Source: Symsagittifera roscoffensis (lineage: Eukaryota > Xenacoelomorpha > Acoela > Convolutidae). From it: a stretch of 64,000 bases of DNA. The notes under the pieces are model-generated. The model was given only the letters and a program-made list of their open reading frames with translations, was not told the DNA's origin and ran no database searches. Positions 13,801-24,280 of the stretch are shown piece after piece. The translations under genes were made by a program, and so were the position numbers. The number at the start of each line of letters is the position of its first letter. Positions within the stretch are counted from its first letter, which is position 1. Location of the stretch: positions 59,848,312 to 59,912,311 of the forward strand of contig NC_087066.1 in assembly GCF_963678635.1 (NCBI RefSeq), written 5' to 3'.

Positions 13801-14885
13801 TTTTGAAATATTTGATTGAGTAAAATTATTAGATTTTGAACTTAGCAACTGAATGGTGGAGTGGTTTCAGTGTTCTCCCAGGGATTGGTTGCTAAATCGA
13901 CTCATAAACTTGAATAACTAAATACTTTTAGTTTACGAGATATGACAATTTTTTCATAAATTTACGAAAAACTTGAACTCAAAAACTTACCAAAGTTTGA
14001 ATTTTCCAACTACATAATTAAGTGCTGTCAGGGTTTCCTCAGAAGTTGCAATCTTGCTTCCAAATATGACTGACCAAAACTTTTAAGCTTCCCAGATATG
14101 ACATATTTTGCGATTTTTTGAAAAATTCAATTTAATAAACTTCACAGATTTTGAAATTAGCAACCTAATGGTGTGATGTTTTCAACTTTTTCCCAAAGGT
14201 TGCTAAATTGACTCAAAAAATTGAATTTTTGAACAATATTATTTTACGAGATATGACATTTTGTGTGATTTTGTAAGTAAATTTTTTGAAAAACCTGGAA
14301 CTGAAAAATTACCAAAACTTCTAACTCCATAATTGGGTGCAGTCAGGGTACTCTCAGAGGCTGCAAACCTTGTCTTGAAGTATGGCTAGTCAAAACTTAT
14401 CATCTCTGAGATATGACATTTTCTAAAGATTTTTCACTTTAAGAAATGAAATTATTAAAAAGTTTGGGTTGCAAATAATGAAATCCCCAACCTTATTATA
14501 GGTTGTTTAATGTTTTTTTTGTAAACGCAATGCCAATTGATAAATGAGTTTTTTCATCATTTAGCATGCTAGGTTTTTGTAAATAACCACTCCAATGGTC
14601 TGATTTGAAAAATTAACTTTTTGCTTATCCTTTTAGTGTACAAAAAATCAAACGTTTCATAGTTAGTTTGACTGGGTTACTGAGAGAAACTTGGTTTTTT
14701 TATGCTGGTTCAAATAGCTTTAAAATGTTTGATCTTTCATCGTTTCACTGGCTTGCTTAAAAATATTTCCGAACTGGTTTAAGTACAAGTTTGTTAGTTG
14801 GGACGTTTAAGTTCAGATGGGTCCCGGAAGAAACTTATAGGCTCTCAAATTTTCGAAAAGATGGCTCGTATTTGCTTACTTATGT
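13801..14885. repeat. 1,085-bp duplication in satellite, copy 1
   Basis: Continues the 155-165 bp satellite (motif near 13,937, 14,093, 14,248 and 14,406). It then runs into unique sequence ending near 'atttgcttacttatg' (14,885). The whole block is repeated directly after it with few differences. Confidence 0.9.
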
Positions 14886-15970
14886 TTTTGAAATATTTGA
14901 TTGAGTAAAATTATTAGATTTTGAACTTAGCAACTGAATGGTGGAGTGGTTTCAGTGTTCTCCCAGGGGTTGGTTGCTAAATCGACTCATAAACTTGAAT
15001 AACTAAATATTTTTAGTTTACGAGATATGACAATTTTTTCATAAATTTACGAAAAACTTGAACTCAAAAACTTACCAAAATTTGAATTTTCCAACTACAT
15101 AGTTAAGAGCTGTCAGGGTTTCCTCAGAAGTTGCAATCTTGCTTCCAAATATGACTGACCAAAACTTTTAAGCTTCCCAGATATGACATATTTTGCGATT
15201 TTTTGAAAAATTCAATTTAATAAACTTCACAGATTTTGAAATTAGCAACCTAATGGTGTGATGTTTTCAGCTTTTTCCCAAAGGTTGCTAAATTGACTCA
15301 AAAAATTGAATTTTCGAACAATATTACTTTACGAGATATGACATTTTGTGTGATTTTGTAAGTAAATTTTTGAAAAACCTGGAACTCAAAAATTACCAAA
15401 ACTTCTAACTCCATAATTGGGTGCAGTCAGGGTACTCTCAGAGGCTGCAAACCTTGTCTTCAAGTATGGCTAGTCAAAACTTATCATCTCTGAGATTTGA
15501 CATTTTCTAAAGATTTTTCACTTTAAGAAATGAAATTATTAAAAAGTTTGGGTTGCAAATAATGAAATCCCCAACCTTATTATAGGTTGTTTAATATTTT
15601 TTTTTGTAAACGCAATGCCAATTGATAAATGAGTTTTTTCATCATTTAGCATGCTAGGTTTTTGTAAATAACCACTCCAATGGTCTGATTTGAAAAATTA
15701 ACTTTTTGCTTATCCTTTTAGTGTACAAAAAATCAAACGTTTCATAGTTAGTTTGACTGGGTTACTGAGAGAAACTTGATTTTTTATGCCGGTTCAAATA
15801 GCTTTAAAATGTTTGATCTTTCATCGTTTCACTGGCTTGCTTAAAACAATTTCCGAACTGGTTTAAGTACAAGTTTGTTAGTTGGGACGTTTAAGTTCAG
15901 ATGGGTCCCAGAAGAAACTTATAGGCTCTCAAATTTTCGAAAACATGGCTCGTATTTGCTTACTTATGTT
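14886..15970. repeat. 1,085-bp duplication in satellite, copy 2
   Basis: Near-identical direct copy of 13,801-14,885. For example, 'tttgattgagtaaaattatt' lies at 13,811 and 14,896. The copy ends at the 'cttacttatgtttttgaaat' junction near 15,970, beyond which the sequence is single copy. The high identity implies a recent event, in contrast to the strongly diverged units inside it. Confidence 0.9.
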
Positions 15971-17640
15971 TTTGAAATTTTCACAAGTATTGCGGAACCA
16001 ATATTTATTACCTGTTTTTTCCTGGGACCCAAATATCATACTTGTACTCCGGTTCAAGCTAAAATACGTTCGAATTTGTTCAAAAAATCTTGACTTTCTG
16101 GGAGCCGATTTAATAAATTAAATTAAATTATTAAACGAAGAGTTTAGGTAGACTCGTTTCTGAGCGACCAAAAAGTCAGGTTAGTTTTGTGGTTAGCGCG
16201 TTCTCCTTTGGAACACGCCGATAGATCGATCGATCTCCACACACAACACATAATTTTTTGGAAGTTGGTCCGAACAAAAAAACCACCCCCTAGCAAATAT
16301 GTTTTCATCAGTTCTGCAATTCGGAACAACGATTGCTCGAATGTTGGGGCTGAAACCGAGCTGGTAAAGAGATTATTGAAAAGTCAATTTGAGGTAGAAA
16401 AAAAACTTTTCCAATTTTAACTCATTTTAAAATTTGGGAGTCGATATTTTAAATGGGGCTTAAAAGTTTTTGTAAAAAATTATTATTTAGGTTGCCGAAA
16501 TATGGCTAAATGAAAAAACACCTCAAAAAAATGTTTCTTAGTACTTGAAGTTTTGTGTGGAGGCTAAAATTTAAGAGAAAACAAAGTTTGCAATGATTTA
16601 TGAGCTGGTATAATTTGCCGCTTATGTGTGAATAGAATGATAGATAGCAAGTTAATTGTCCCGAATTGATCAAATTAGCAACTTTTAAAGCACGTTAATT
16701 TTTTGAAAATTTACCACCGTTTTTTTAAAATTATGAGCGCGCCCCTATTTTGGTTAACGCGCCAACTGCACCCACGAAGTTGGCGAAACCGGTCTCTACA
16801 CTCAGCTCTCAGTTTTGCAAATTGATCAGAATTGAAAAGAAACAAATCGTGCCATTGGAAAAATGGAGTCAATATCGCTAATGAGGTGTAAAATTTTCGT
16901 TAAAAATTATTATCTATAACGCTGGGTTTTGGATATGATATAATAGAATGATATATAGCTCGTTAATTATCTTAAATTGAACGATATGGCAATTTTCATA
17001 GCCTCTTAACTTTGTAACAGTTCTAAAAAAAATTAAACATTTTGTGGCATTGTAAGTTTTAAAAAAATTAAGAATTTTGTAGCAGTGTTAAAAAAATTAA
17101 TTTTTTTTGTGCTTAGAGCATCAACAGTTTTCAAAAGATATCAAAAAGTTAGTCAAAAATGGCCAGCTAAAAATTTGAAATTTGCCTGAAGAAAAAACAC
17201 TACGTCGAGCACAAGTGTTCCGGCATGTCGAAAGACAGAAATGTCGTTGTTGACTGTCAGGTATGCTGTTCCCGCCTTTGCAACATGGCACACTACTGAC
17301 CTTTACGTAGACCTCTGAGTTTTTCTGCTTCAAGCCGCTTTTGTAAACTTGATAATTTTTTGTTTTCTGAACTTTACAATAGATTTTATATTGACTTGCG
17401 TGTGACACCTATCAAGAACTTTTGAACGTTTAAGCTATATCGTACCTTGCAATTCCTAAGAAATTTTTTCGATTTATCGGTATAAGAGTGCTATACCTAC
17501 TGAAAAGCACGAATAAAAGGCTATAGCTAAGATGACAACATGGGTGTGGAGGATGATGGGTGCGCAGTTTAGGGTAGTTGGATTCATCCATCCTTCATTA
17601 TGTAATGGCGTTTTATGTTTCAGCGTTTAATTCACCATAT
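15970..17640. other. No gene recognised
   Basis: AT-rich sequence. A tRNA-like stretch at 16,185-16,245 was examined and rejected. Repeated 'aaaaaaattaa...ttttgtagcagt' pieces near 17,025-17,105 look like a short local tandem duplication. Confidence 0.4.
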
Positions 17641-18130
17641 TTGAAATAAGCAACTCTATGATAGAGTAGCGTCAGTTTTTCTCTAGGGTAGCAAAATGGC
17701 CACCAAATTTGAATATCTAAATTTGTAAAGTTTTTGAAGTATAGTATCTGCATAGTATGATTATTTTTTTTACTTTTCTCAAAAGTTCTCAAAATTTTTT
17801 AAAAAAAATTCACAAATTAGGAAACATTCACCCCTATAGTGGGAAGCATTCAGGGTACTGTAATGTGTTGCAAACTTTGCGTCAAAAATGCCTGCACAAA
17901 TTCGTTTACTTTCCGAGATCTGAAGTATTTTATGTTTTTTTTCCGAAAAATTATTTCTAAAAACTGGGTTCCAAAAGCTTGGAAAATTGATTTTCCCTAC
18001 CCTATTGTTCGGTCATGTCAAGGTACTTCCAGGGGTTGCAAGTCCTGCCTCCAAATTTGACTAGTCAACGCTGTTTTTTTCCGAGATGTAAAGTTTTTAT
18101 GATCTGTCAAATGTTTCAAAAACTTAATTA
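17640..18130. repeat. Satellite of the 12.7-15.6 kb type
   Basis: The motifs 'gtcaaggtacttccaggg', 'ttgcaagtcctgcctccaaa' and 'ttccgagatgtaaag' (17,990-18,100) match the units at 12.7-15.6 kb, so the satellite resumes after a 1.7-kb interruption. At least three diverged units are visible. Confidence 0.7.
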
Positions 18131-18139
18131 TTTCTAATA

Positions 18140-19430
18140 TAAAAAATCATCCGACAATCTATCCAAACATTCGCCAGGTCTTCGTCCAGCCGTTCAACAA
18201 GAATATAGCCATTCATCCATCTGGATATCCATCCGTCCCACATCCTTGTATCAAGTCATCCTTGAATCCCATCAGTCATCCATGGAACCGACCATGATCG
18301 ATCTAGCCATCTATAAACTAGCCATCTCTAATCCATCCAACAAGCCATTCGACCAGCCCTCTATCCATCAATCCCTCCAACACGTTAGTCATGCACCTAG
18401 CACTCCATCTTTTCAGTCGTCCCTTCATCCCGTTATCCATCCATCAAGCCACCATCCATCCACACATCAATCAATCCATCCAATTAGCTATTCAATCACC
18501 TTGTCAACCGTCCATCCAACCAGCAATCCATTCATCTAGCTATGCATCGATCTAGTCATCCATCCATCCTGCCATCCATTTAACAATAATGCCCTCCATC
18601 AATCCTGCCATCTGTTCATCCATCCAACAATCCAACCATCTCAGCAGGCCATCAACCATCCGGCAGTCTAACTACACAGTCCTCCATCCAGCCATTCCTC
18701 ATCGATCTGGCCATCTATCCATCTAGATATTCATCCATTGCGCAGCGATCCATAAAATCATCTATGAATCGCATCATTCATCCATGGAGCCTTCCGTCGT
18801 CGATATGCCATCAGTCCAACTAGTCATCTTTTTGTTCATCCATTCAACAACCATCCATCCGTACTTTCATCCATCCATCAAATCATTCATTCTTTAAGCG
18901 ATCCATCCATCTAGCTATTCATCTATCTAACCATCAATACATCCAACCGTCCATCCAACAAGCCAGCTATTTATCCAACCAGCCATCCATTCACCTGGAC
19001 ATCTATTCAGTCGTCTCTCAATTCCGCCATCTTTCCATTAAGCTAGTCATCCATTCATCTAGCTATCTATCGAGCCATCAAGTCATCCAGCTAGTCATAT
19101 ATCCAGCTTTCAATTCACCTAGCATTCCAACTATTCATTCATCCATCCAAATAGCGATACGTCCATCTCGCCATCCATCCATTCATCCATCTTCATCAAT
19201 TCAACTATCCATCCATCAATCCATCCATACATCCAACCAGTCATCCTTTGATCCAGCCAGCACTCAATCCAACCATCTCGCCAACCAGCCGTCTAGCCAT
19301 CCAGTTAGGCAGTCATTCATGCGTCCACCCAGCTATCCATCCTGCCGTCCATCATTAAGCCATCATTCAAACATCCTTTGATCCATCCAGCAATCCTTAC
19401 AACCAGCTAAAATCCATCCATCCGACCTAT
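18140..19430. repeat. Degenerate CCAT simple-sequence block
   Basis: About 1.3 kb made almost entirely of degenerate 'ccatccat' and 'atccatcc' words mixed with 'agccatc', 'caaccagc' and 'cattcatc' variants. The open frame at 18,246-18,539 is a by-product of the stop-poor repeat and is not taken as a gene. Confidence 0.92.
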
Positions 19431-19722
19431 TTTTCTGTTAAACATGTCATGTTTCATGAGCACTTCTAGCTAATTTTGATCGATTTTTTTGTTCCAACAA
19501 CCAAAAGTGAAAAAGAAAGTAGGGTTTTGCGCTTTCTGCAGGAAAGTCAGGTACGACGCCTCATCAGATTCCTTAAATTTTGATGAAATACTATAAAAGA
19601 TCGCAGATTTAAATTAATAACATCGGGGGAGCAAAAAAAAGGTGGCTTTCGCCAAGATTCGAGCTCGGGTTGAGTCTATGATTTTGCAGTCACGTGTTAT
19701 AGTTACTGTACCAACTAACTCA

Positions 19723-20711
19723 GGGTCTTATGCGTTAAACGACCCAAAATTAGGAAAATAGTCAGAACTTTTATTTCAAATTGAAAACACCTAATCACCA
19801 TACAATTACTTCAGTTATTACATATTATACAGTGCTGATTTAAATTAACCGGACAAAACGCGTTCAACTTGAAATTTTAAACGCGTTTTTCTCAAATTGG
19901 GTTGAGTTTAGGTGAAAACTTATGAAGACAAAACTTGGTACATTTTTAGCAGAATTAATATAGTTTTATTTGTTTTACGAAGTTCGGGCCCAAAATTTTA
20001 CCTCAAAAATGGGTCATTTTGATTTTTCTTAGTTAATAGAAAGTTACGCCAAAAATACCCGGTCGATCACAGACATAATTATATCAAAGTGAGCCTCTTA
20101 CGTAGCCCAACAAACTTTAAGAAGGATGCACTCTCCAAAAAATTTGCAAACCGTTTAAAAATTGTTTTTAAATAAAAAGTTGGTATTTTATATAGTAAAA
20201 ACGACCTTTTTTGTCTATCAAGCAAAAATAAATTAATTTATACAATGTTTTGGAGAATATACCCTTCTTAAAGTTTGTTGGGCTACGTAAGGGGCTCACT
20301 TTGATATAATTATGTCTGTGATCGACCGGGTATTTTTGGCGTAATTTTTTATTAACTAAGAAACCAAAATGACCAATTTTTGGGGTAAAATTTTGGGCCC
20401 GAATTCCGCAAAACAAATAACACTATATTAATTCTACTAAAATTTTAAGCAAGTTTTCTCTTCATACGTTTTCACCTAAACTCAACCCAATTTGAGAAAA
20501 ACGCGTTTTAAGTTTCATGTTTAACGCTTTCGTCCGGTTAATTTAAATCAGCACTGTACAAGCCAATCAGGATTAATGTCAGTATCAATCGAAATGGTTG
20601 ACCTAGTTGCTCGAATTTGATTGGCTAATATTAGCCAATCAGGATCAGTTTCAGTTTTAGTTTTGATTTTGCTTCAATTTTGACTTTTGGGTCGTTTAAC
20701 GCATAAGACCC
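19723..20711. mobile_element. MITE with 8-bp target duplication (hAT-like)
   Basis: The ends are 27-bp inverted repeats: 'gggtcttatgcgttaaacga...' at 19,723-19,749 and its exact complement at 20,685-20,711. They are flanked by the perfect 8-bp direct repeat 'ctaactca' (19,715-19,722 and 20,712-20,719). An 8-bp duplication is typical of hAT elements. Without the inner element it would be only about 260 bp, so it is non-autonomous. Confidence 0.85.
19830..20556. mobile_element. Tc1/mariner-like foldback MITE
   Basis: A 727-bp foldback whose two arms (about 320 bp each) are imperfect reverse complements. The ends are 'cagtgctgatttaaattaac' and its complement, flanked by TA on both sides (19,828-19,829 and 20,557-20,558). 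CAGTGCTG ends plus a TA duplication are characteristic of Tc1/mariner-derived elements. It is inserted inside the MITE at 19,723-20,711. A minus-strand frame at 20,168-20,416 is a product of the arm and has no transposase similarity that I recognise. Confidence 0.88.
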
Positions 20712-20839
20712 CTAACTCAGTCTGCTAATTGCGAAAAAATGAGTTTAGAACTATAATCTTAACCGGAAATTACCGGTTTTTGTTCATGTAATTGTGCTTA
20801 ATATATTTACTCTTAAAAACTCTTTGTTGGTTGATAAAT

Positions 20840-20935
20840 TATCTATTTAGCAGACTGCTTAGTGTAAGGGATACAAAGTTTGGCTCAAGACGTAAATGTA
20901 CGGGTTGATTAACGCTGGGGTTTTTTAAAATTATT
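20840..20935 (+). repeat. SINE relic
   Basis: The stretch 'tttggctcaagacgtaaatg' followed by 'gggttgattaacgctggggt' parallels the tRNA-like part of the SINE at 23,900-24,035. It is preceded by the recurrent word 'agcagact'. The B-box is decayed. Confidence 0.35.
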
Positions 20936-21189
20936 TTATTCAGATTGAGGGTGGAAAGTAAACCTACCACCTTCGCGTCTACTCGCGTTTTTTTGTGAAG
21001 TTTGATGTTGTTCTCTCTTAAATCATTTTGATCGAGTCTATATAGTTTGATTTACTTCCGTTTCTTTTATGCTCGTTAGACTATAGAGATTCTCGAACTT
21101 TCGTTTTCTGTCATTTTTAATGCATTTTTCTAAAATAAGCCATTAAAAAATTCGGATGAAGAAGTATATTACAACAGGTGGCCGATGCA

Positions 21190-21310
21190 CGAGATTTAAT
21201 CAGCTGAGCAAAAAACTGTTTCTGACAGGGATTCGAACTTGGGTATTCTTGTCGTACAGTCAGATGTTAAAGTCGAGGACCGATCGTTTAGCAGACCTTT
21301 TTTAGCATTA
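21190..21310 (-). repeat. tRNA-like SINE fragment
   Basis: The minus strand contains 'agttcgaatcc', an almost perfect RNA polymerase III B-box, at about 21,226-21,240. Upstream is 'catctgactgtacgacaag' in the anticodon-arm position, and further upstream the recurrent word 'gtctgctaaacga'. The T-stem does not pair well, so it is not called as a functional tRNA. Confidence 0.45.
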
Positions 21311-21437
21311 AAAGTGAAAAATGAGTCTTTTAGCAGACCAGCGTAAAGAAGTGATGGGTGATTGATTGACAGACTCAAAAAGACGCTAATTATGGGAGCA
21401 AAATTCCTCAATTAAGTCAGTTATCGCACGATTTGTC

Positions 21438-23085
21438 GGGTCTAGGCCCACAAGCCGACGGGACTTCAAGCCGAAAAAATAAAAAGACGGTTTATACGAT
21501 AATTAATTAGGAAAATTACTGCAAATATTAGAAACACCTTCCCAATAGTTTTTCAAAGACAAAGTTTCATCAAAGTATGAGTTTTTAAGTCGGGAAATTT
21601 TCTCATTGAGGTCTCGATACTTCTTTTTCGAATATTAGATGCCTCTCCTCGAGAAATACGTCGTAAATCGAGTCGCGAGTATTGCTCCTGTTCTCCAAGT
21701 TTTTGAACAACAGTCCAAAAAACCGGATTTTTTGTCCCCACAGATGCGTTCTAGTCACGGTTCCAGCTCTCACATTTGTTCGTTGTCCTCAAATTTAAGG
21801 GCCGATCAAACACATTCCATAAAGTTAAAGGAATTTGGCCAATAATCCAAAAATTCCACATATGAGCAAAAATTTGTCCGGTTTCTGGGTATCGCGAAAA
21901 AATCGGGTGTTCTTCGATTTCGGCCTCAAAATTTCCGAGAGCGGCTTCAATTTCATTTTCAGGCAAAAGCGCTAAACTGAAAAGTTGTTGCGCAATTTTT
22001 TTCAGGTTTTTGTCTTGATAGCCTTTTTGAAGACCAAAATCTTGAAATTTTCGAAATATACATTGGGAAAAGTGGAACCAGCATCCCCAATGAGTAGATA
22101 CTACAAAAGTTTTCTTGATAGCTGCCATTACCCCGCTTTCTGTCTGTTATTATTGATTCTGGCATCAAATAGACCGAAAAATTTTCGAACGATTTTTCGC
22201 TCAAAATTGTGAAAAAAAATTTTGAGTAAATTTTTTCTGTTGTTGAGCCCAAAAACGCCCAAACTACCGGCACAATCCATTCACCGTTCGTTCCGAATAA
22301 CGCATAAATTTGGGTAAACTGCGGGGGGGGGGGGGCAATTTGAAATTTCCATCAACCATAATATTTTTTGAACGAACCAAAAATTCTAGGCCTTCAGTTG
22401 TCGCAAAAATTACGAAACCAATTTCTTGATGAAGAACAAATTCTTTACGTTGTTTCGTTTTTCGCCATGCACCTTCAATTTTCACGTCTTCTAAAGTTTT
22501 TGGAGATTTTGTTAAAATTTCGGCTCTTTTTTGGCTCATGCTTTTTCTGATTTTTTCGTATTTTGGGGGTAAAAAATCTTCAGAATTCCCCTATATCGCT
22601 TCGTCATAGGATTACTTCAAACTTTTACTGACAATTTGCTCAACGCTCTGAATCACTGTTTTTCGAAAATTTTCTTGCTGATTTTTTTTTCGTCTGGGGG
22701 GAGGTGATTGTGTTCTCCAGGTTTTTTGATAACTGATTTTGAGTCTCCTGTCATTGTAACACGCGATGGACAATTGATTTCACAACATTTGAAGTGAATA
22801 AAGTTTTCATTAGTTTGTTTCTTCGCAACACAAATCCGTTTATAATTAAATTTTGACCTCTTTTGTTTTTGGCTTCGATAATAATAAAATCCACATTTAG
22901 TCAGGAAATAATAAATAAAACTGTTTTAAAACATGTGGTATTTATTCTCAAAAGCTCAACCGGAACGAAAATTTTAGTTTCCGCGATCTTTCTGAGTTAA
23001 TTCTAAATTTACAGACAAATTATCGGCTTCCTGACCCTATTTTTCCTCTTCGGCTTGAAGTCTCGTCGGCTTGTTGTCCGGCACC
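21438..23085 (-). mobile_element. MULE DNA transposon with TIRs and 9-bp duplication
   Basis: Inverted ends of about 37 bp share the core 'caagccgacgggacttcaag' (21,451-21,470), matched on the right by its complement at 23,051-23,073 with one mismatch. They are flanked by the exact 9-bp direct repeat 'cgatttgtc' (21,429-21,437 and 23,086-23,094). Target duplications of 9-11 bp are the hallmark of Mutator-like elements, in agreement with the transposase fossil inside. The element is 1,648 bp. The termini still match well although the gene is frameshifted. Confidence 0.92.
21553..22540 (-). pseudogene. MULE transposase, frameshifted
   Basis: The reading runs from 22,540 down through at least four frame segments: 22,539-22,264, 22,273-21,959, 22,128-21,751 and 21,741-21,553. 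Order of features: a lead-in ending 'TTEGLEFLVRSKNIM'; 'VDGNFKL' with the first catalytic Asp of the MULE domain; 'VPVVWAFLGSTTEKIY'; 'SIITDRKRG' with the second Asp position; 'GCWFHFSQCIFRKFQ', the usual GC-x-FH-x-x-Q signature; and 'LRTTNKCESWNR' with the candidate catalytic Glu. The last part, 'FWTVVQKLGEQEQ', matches the region after the MULE core. One frame change falls at a run of 13 G (22,323-22,335), another near 22,128 and a third near 21,745. No FLYWCH zinc finger was found upstream. It cannot encode an intact enzyme as given. Confidence 0.88.
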
Positions 23086-23229
23086 CGATTTGTCAACAAG
23101 ATTTACGCGCAGGGTAACACTCTTGTTGAATTGAAGCGCAGCGCAGCAAGTGGTCGCTAATCGCCAATGCCGCGTTTGAAGTTAGCTATCTGACTTTATA
23201 ATTGTTCTGAGTCTGCTAAAAGATTGGTC

Positions 23230-23454
23230 GGACCAAGTTAACATCCTCCACCCCAAAGCGGTTTTTGAGCGCGGGGGGAGAGAGTGTTAACTTGGTTCTA
23301 AGTTTCTAAGTTAGAAGTTTTCGGCCAATCAGAAACGAGATTTTTACATGCAGCGCTTAGCAAATTGAATTCGAATTAAATGCTGGCGTGAAAGATCTTA
23401 ACTTGATTTATCTGGGGGAGGGGGGAGGGAGGGGTCAGGATGTTAACTTGATCC
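23230..23454. mobile_element. 225-bp MITE with 8-bp target duplication
   Basis: The ends are 'ggaccaagttaacatcct' and the complement of 'ggatcaagttaacatcct' (one mismatch in 18). They are flanked by the perfect direct repeat 'gattggtc' (23,222-23,229 and 23,455-23,462). An internal 'gttaacttgg' near 23,287-23,296 repeats the terminal motif. The right arm carries G-runs of 5, 6, 3 and 4. The 8-bp duplication suggests a hAT-driven element. Confidence 0.88.
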
Positions 23455-23619
23455 GATTGGTCTGTTAAAAACCGGTCTGCTAATGTCCCTAGCACCGTTA
23501 AAGTCATTGTGCACACTCAATTTAGTCTGCTAAGTCAGCAGAGATGAGTTTGATCTCAAAATCATTACGAACAATGACCGGCGGTTTCTGTTCATGCAAT
23601 CGTGCCTAATAGTTATGCC

Positions 23620-23886
23620 GGGACAGTACAACAGTGCCGAAAATGAAAAAGTATTCAACAGTGCCGAAAATAGATGATTTTGAGCACTGTTGAACTATAA
23701 ATTTATTTTCGGCACTGTTGTACTTCGGCACTGTTGTGCTGCCCTTAGAGGGGCGTTCAACAGTGCCGAAGTACAAGAGTGCCGAAAATAAAACTATTGT
23801 TCAACAGTGCCGAAAATAATAAATTTTCGGCACTGTTGAACACTTTTTCATTTTCGGCAATGTTGTACTTCGGCACTGTTGAACGC
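23620..23886. repeat. Foldback built from 'acaacagtgccgaa' repeats
   Basis: About 12 copies of 'caacagtgccgaa' or its complement occur in alternating orientation. The outer arms (23,620-23,680 and 23,825-23,886) pair almost completely. The middle, 'gcactgttgtgctgccctta', suggests that two smaller foldback units lie back to back or one inside the other. I could not identify a target duplication. Confidence 0.8.
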
Positions 23887-23899
23887 TCCAGCTAAAGAT

Positions 23900-24035
23900 T
23901 TATAAGCGATTAGTTGTCTGATCAACCAGATAAGTGTAGCGTCTAATCAGCCTCAGCACCGATTCTCAAACCTGGTAATTTGGCTTAATGCGTAGATGTC
24001 CGGAGTCGATTCCGGCTGCGAACTTTTTTTCATTT
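23900..24035 (+). repeat. tRNA-related SINE with poly-T end
   Basis: An A-box-like 'tggcttaatgcg' (about 23,982) is followed closely by a T-arm 'ccggagtcgattccgg', which forms a 5-bp stem. The sequence then ends in a run of 7 T (24,024-24,030), a possible polymerase III stop. The A-to-B spacing is shorter than in a real tRNA. Parts of the body upstream (about 23,480-23,610) resemble 20,720-20,800. Confidence 0.45.
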
Positions 24036-24067
24036 TGACAGACTGGCGTGTCACGGAGCCGAATACC

Positions 24068-24157
24068 CGAATAGCCGAAAAATAAATTCGTTCACGGATA
24101 GCCAACAATTAAATTCGTTCCCGGATAGCCGAAAAATAAATTCTTTCCCGGATAGAC
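24068..24157. repeat. Short tandem repeat, about 30-bp unit
   Basis: Three to four units of 'ggatagccgaaaaataaatt' plus 'cgttccc'. The unit begins in 'gaatagccgaaaa' at 24,070 and ends in 'ggatagacga'. Confidence 0.75.
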
Positions 24158-24280
24158 GATTTTTTTTGTTTCTCCAGCCGTTCAATATTAACAATAACCA
24201 TATTATTGTATTATAAACGCTTTATAACCGACAAGTAATAATCAACACTATTTTTTTTCATTGTTCTCTTATTTGGGTTA

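Larger units (their letters stand above)
19640..20750 (-). repeat. tRNA-related SINE, split by a MITE
   Basis: On the minus strand, after removing the insertion at 19,723-20,711, the sequence reads through a D-arm-like part containing 'gagttagttggtacag'. It then has a 'gactgcaaaatca' stretch resembling the anticodon loop of tRNA-Cys (GCA). The T-arm is 'ccgagctcgaatcttgg', which forms a 5-bp stem (one G-T pair) around a 7-base loop. The acceptor arms do not pair, so this is a SINE or tRNA pseudogene and not a working tRNA. The target duplication of the MITE lies inside the D-arm. Confidence 0.5.

Noticed and set aside
16185-16245. tRNA-like stretch with 'gtggttagcgcg' and a GTTC/GAAC stem with 7-base loop
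   Set aside because: The loop lacks the U33 position, the B-box is replaced by a GATC palindrome, and no acceptor stem can be formed.
18246-18539. 97-codon frame in the CCAT block
   Set aside because: It encodes His/Pro/Ser repeats dictated by the simple sequence.
20168-20416. 82-codon minus-strand frame in the foldback element
   Set aside because: It lies in the arm of the palindrome and has no DDE-type motif.
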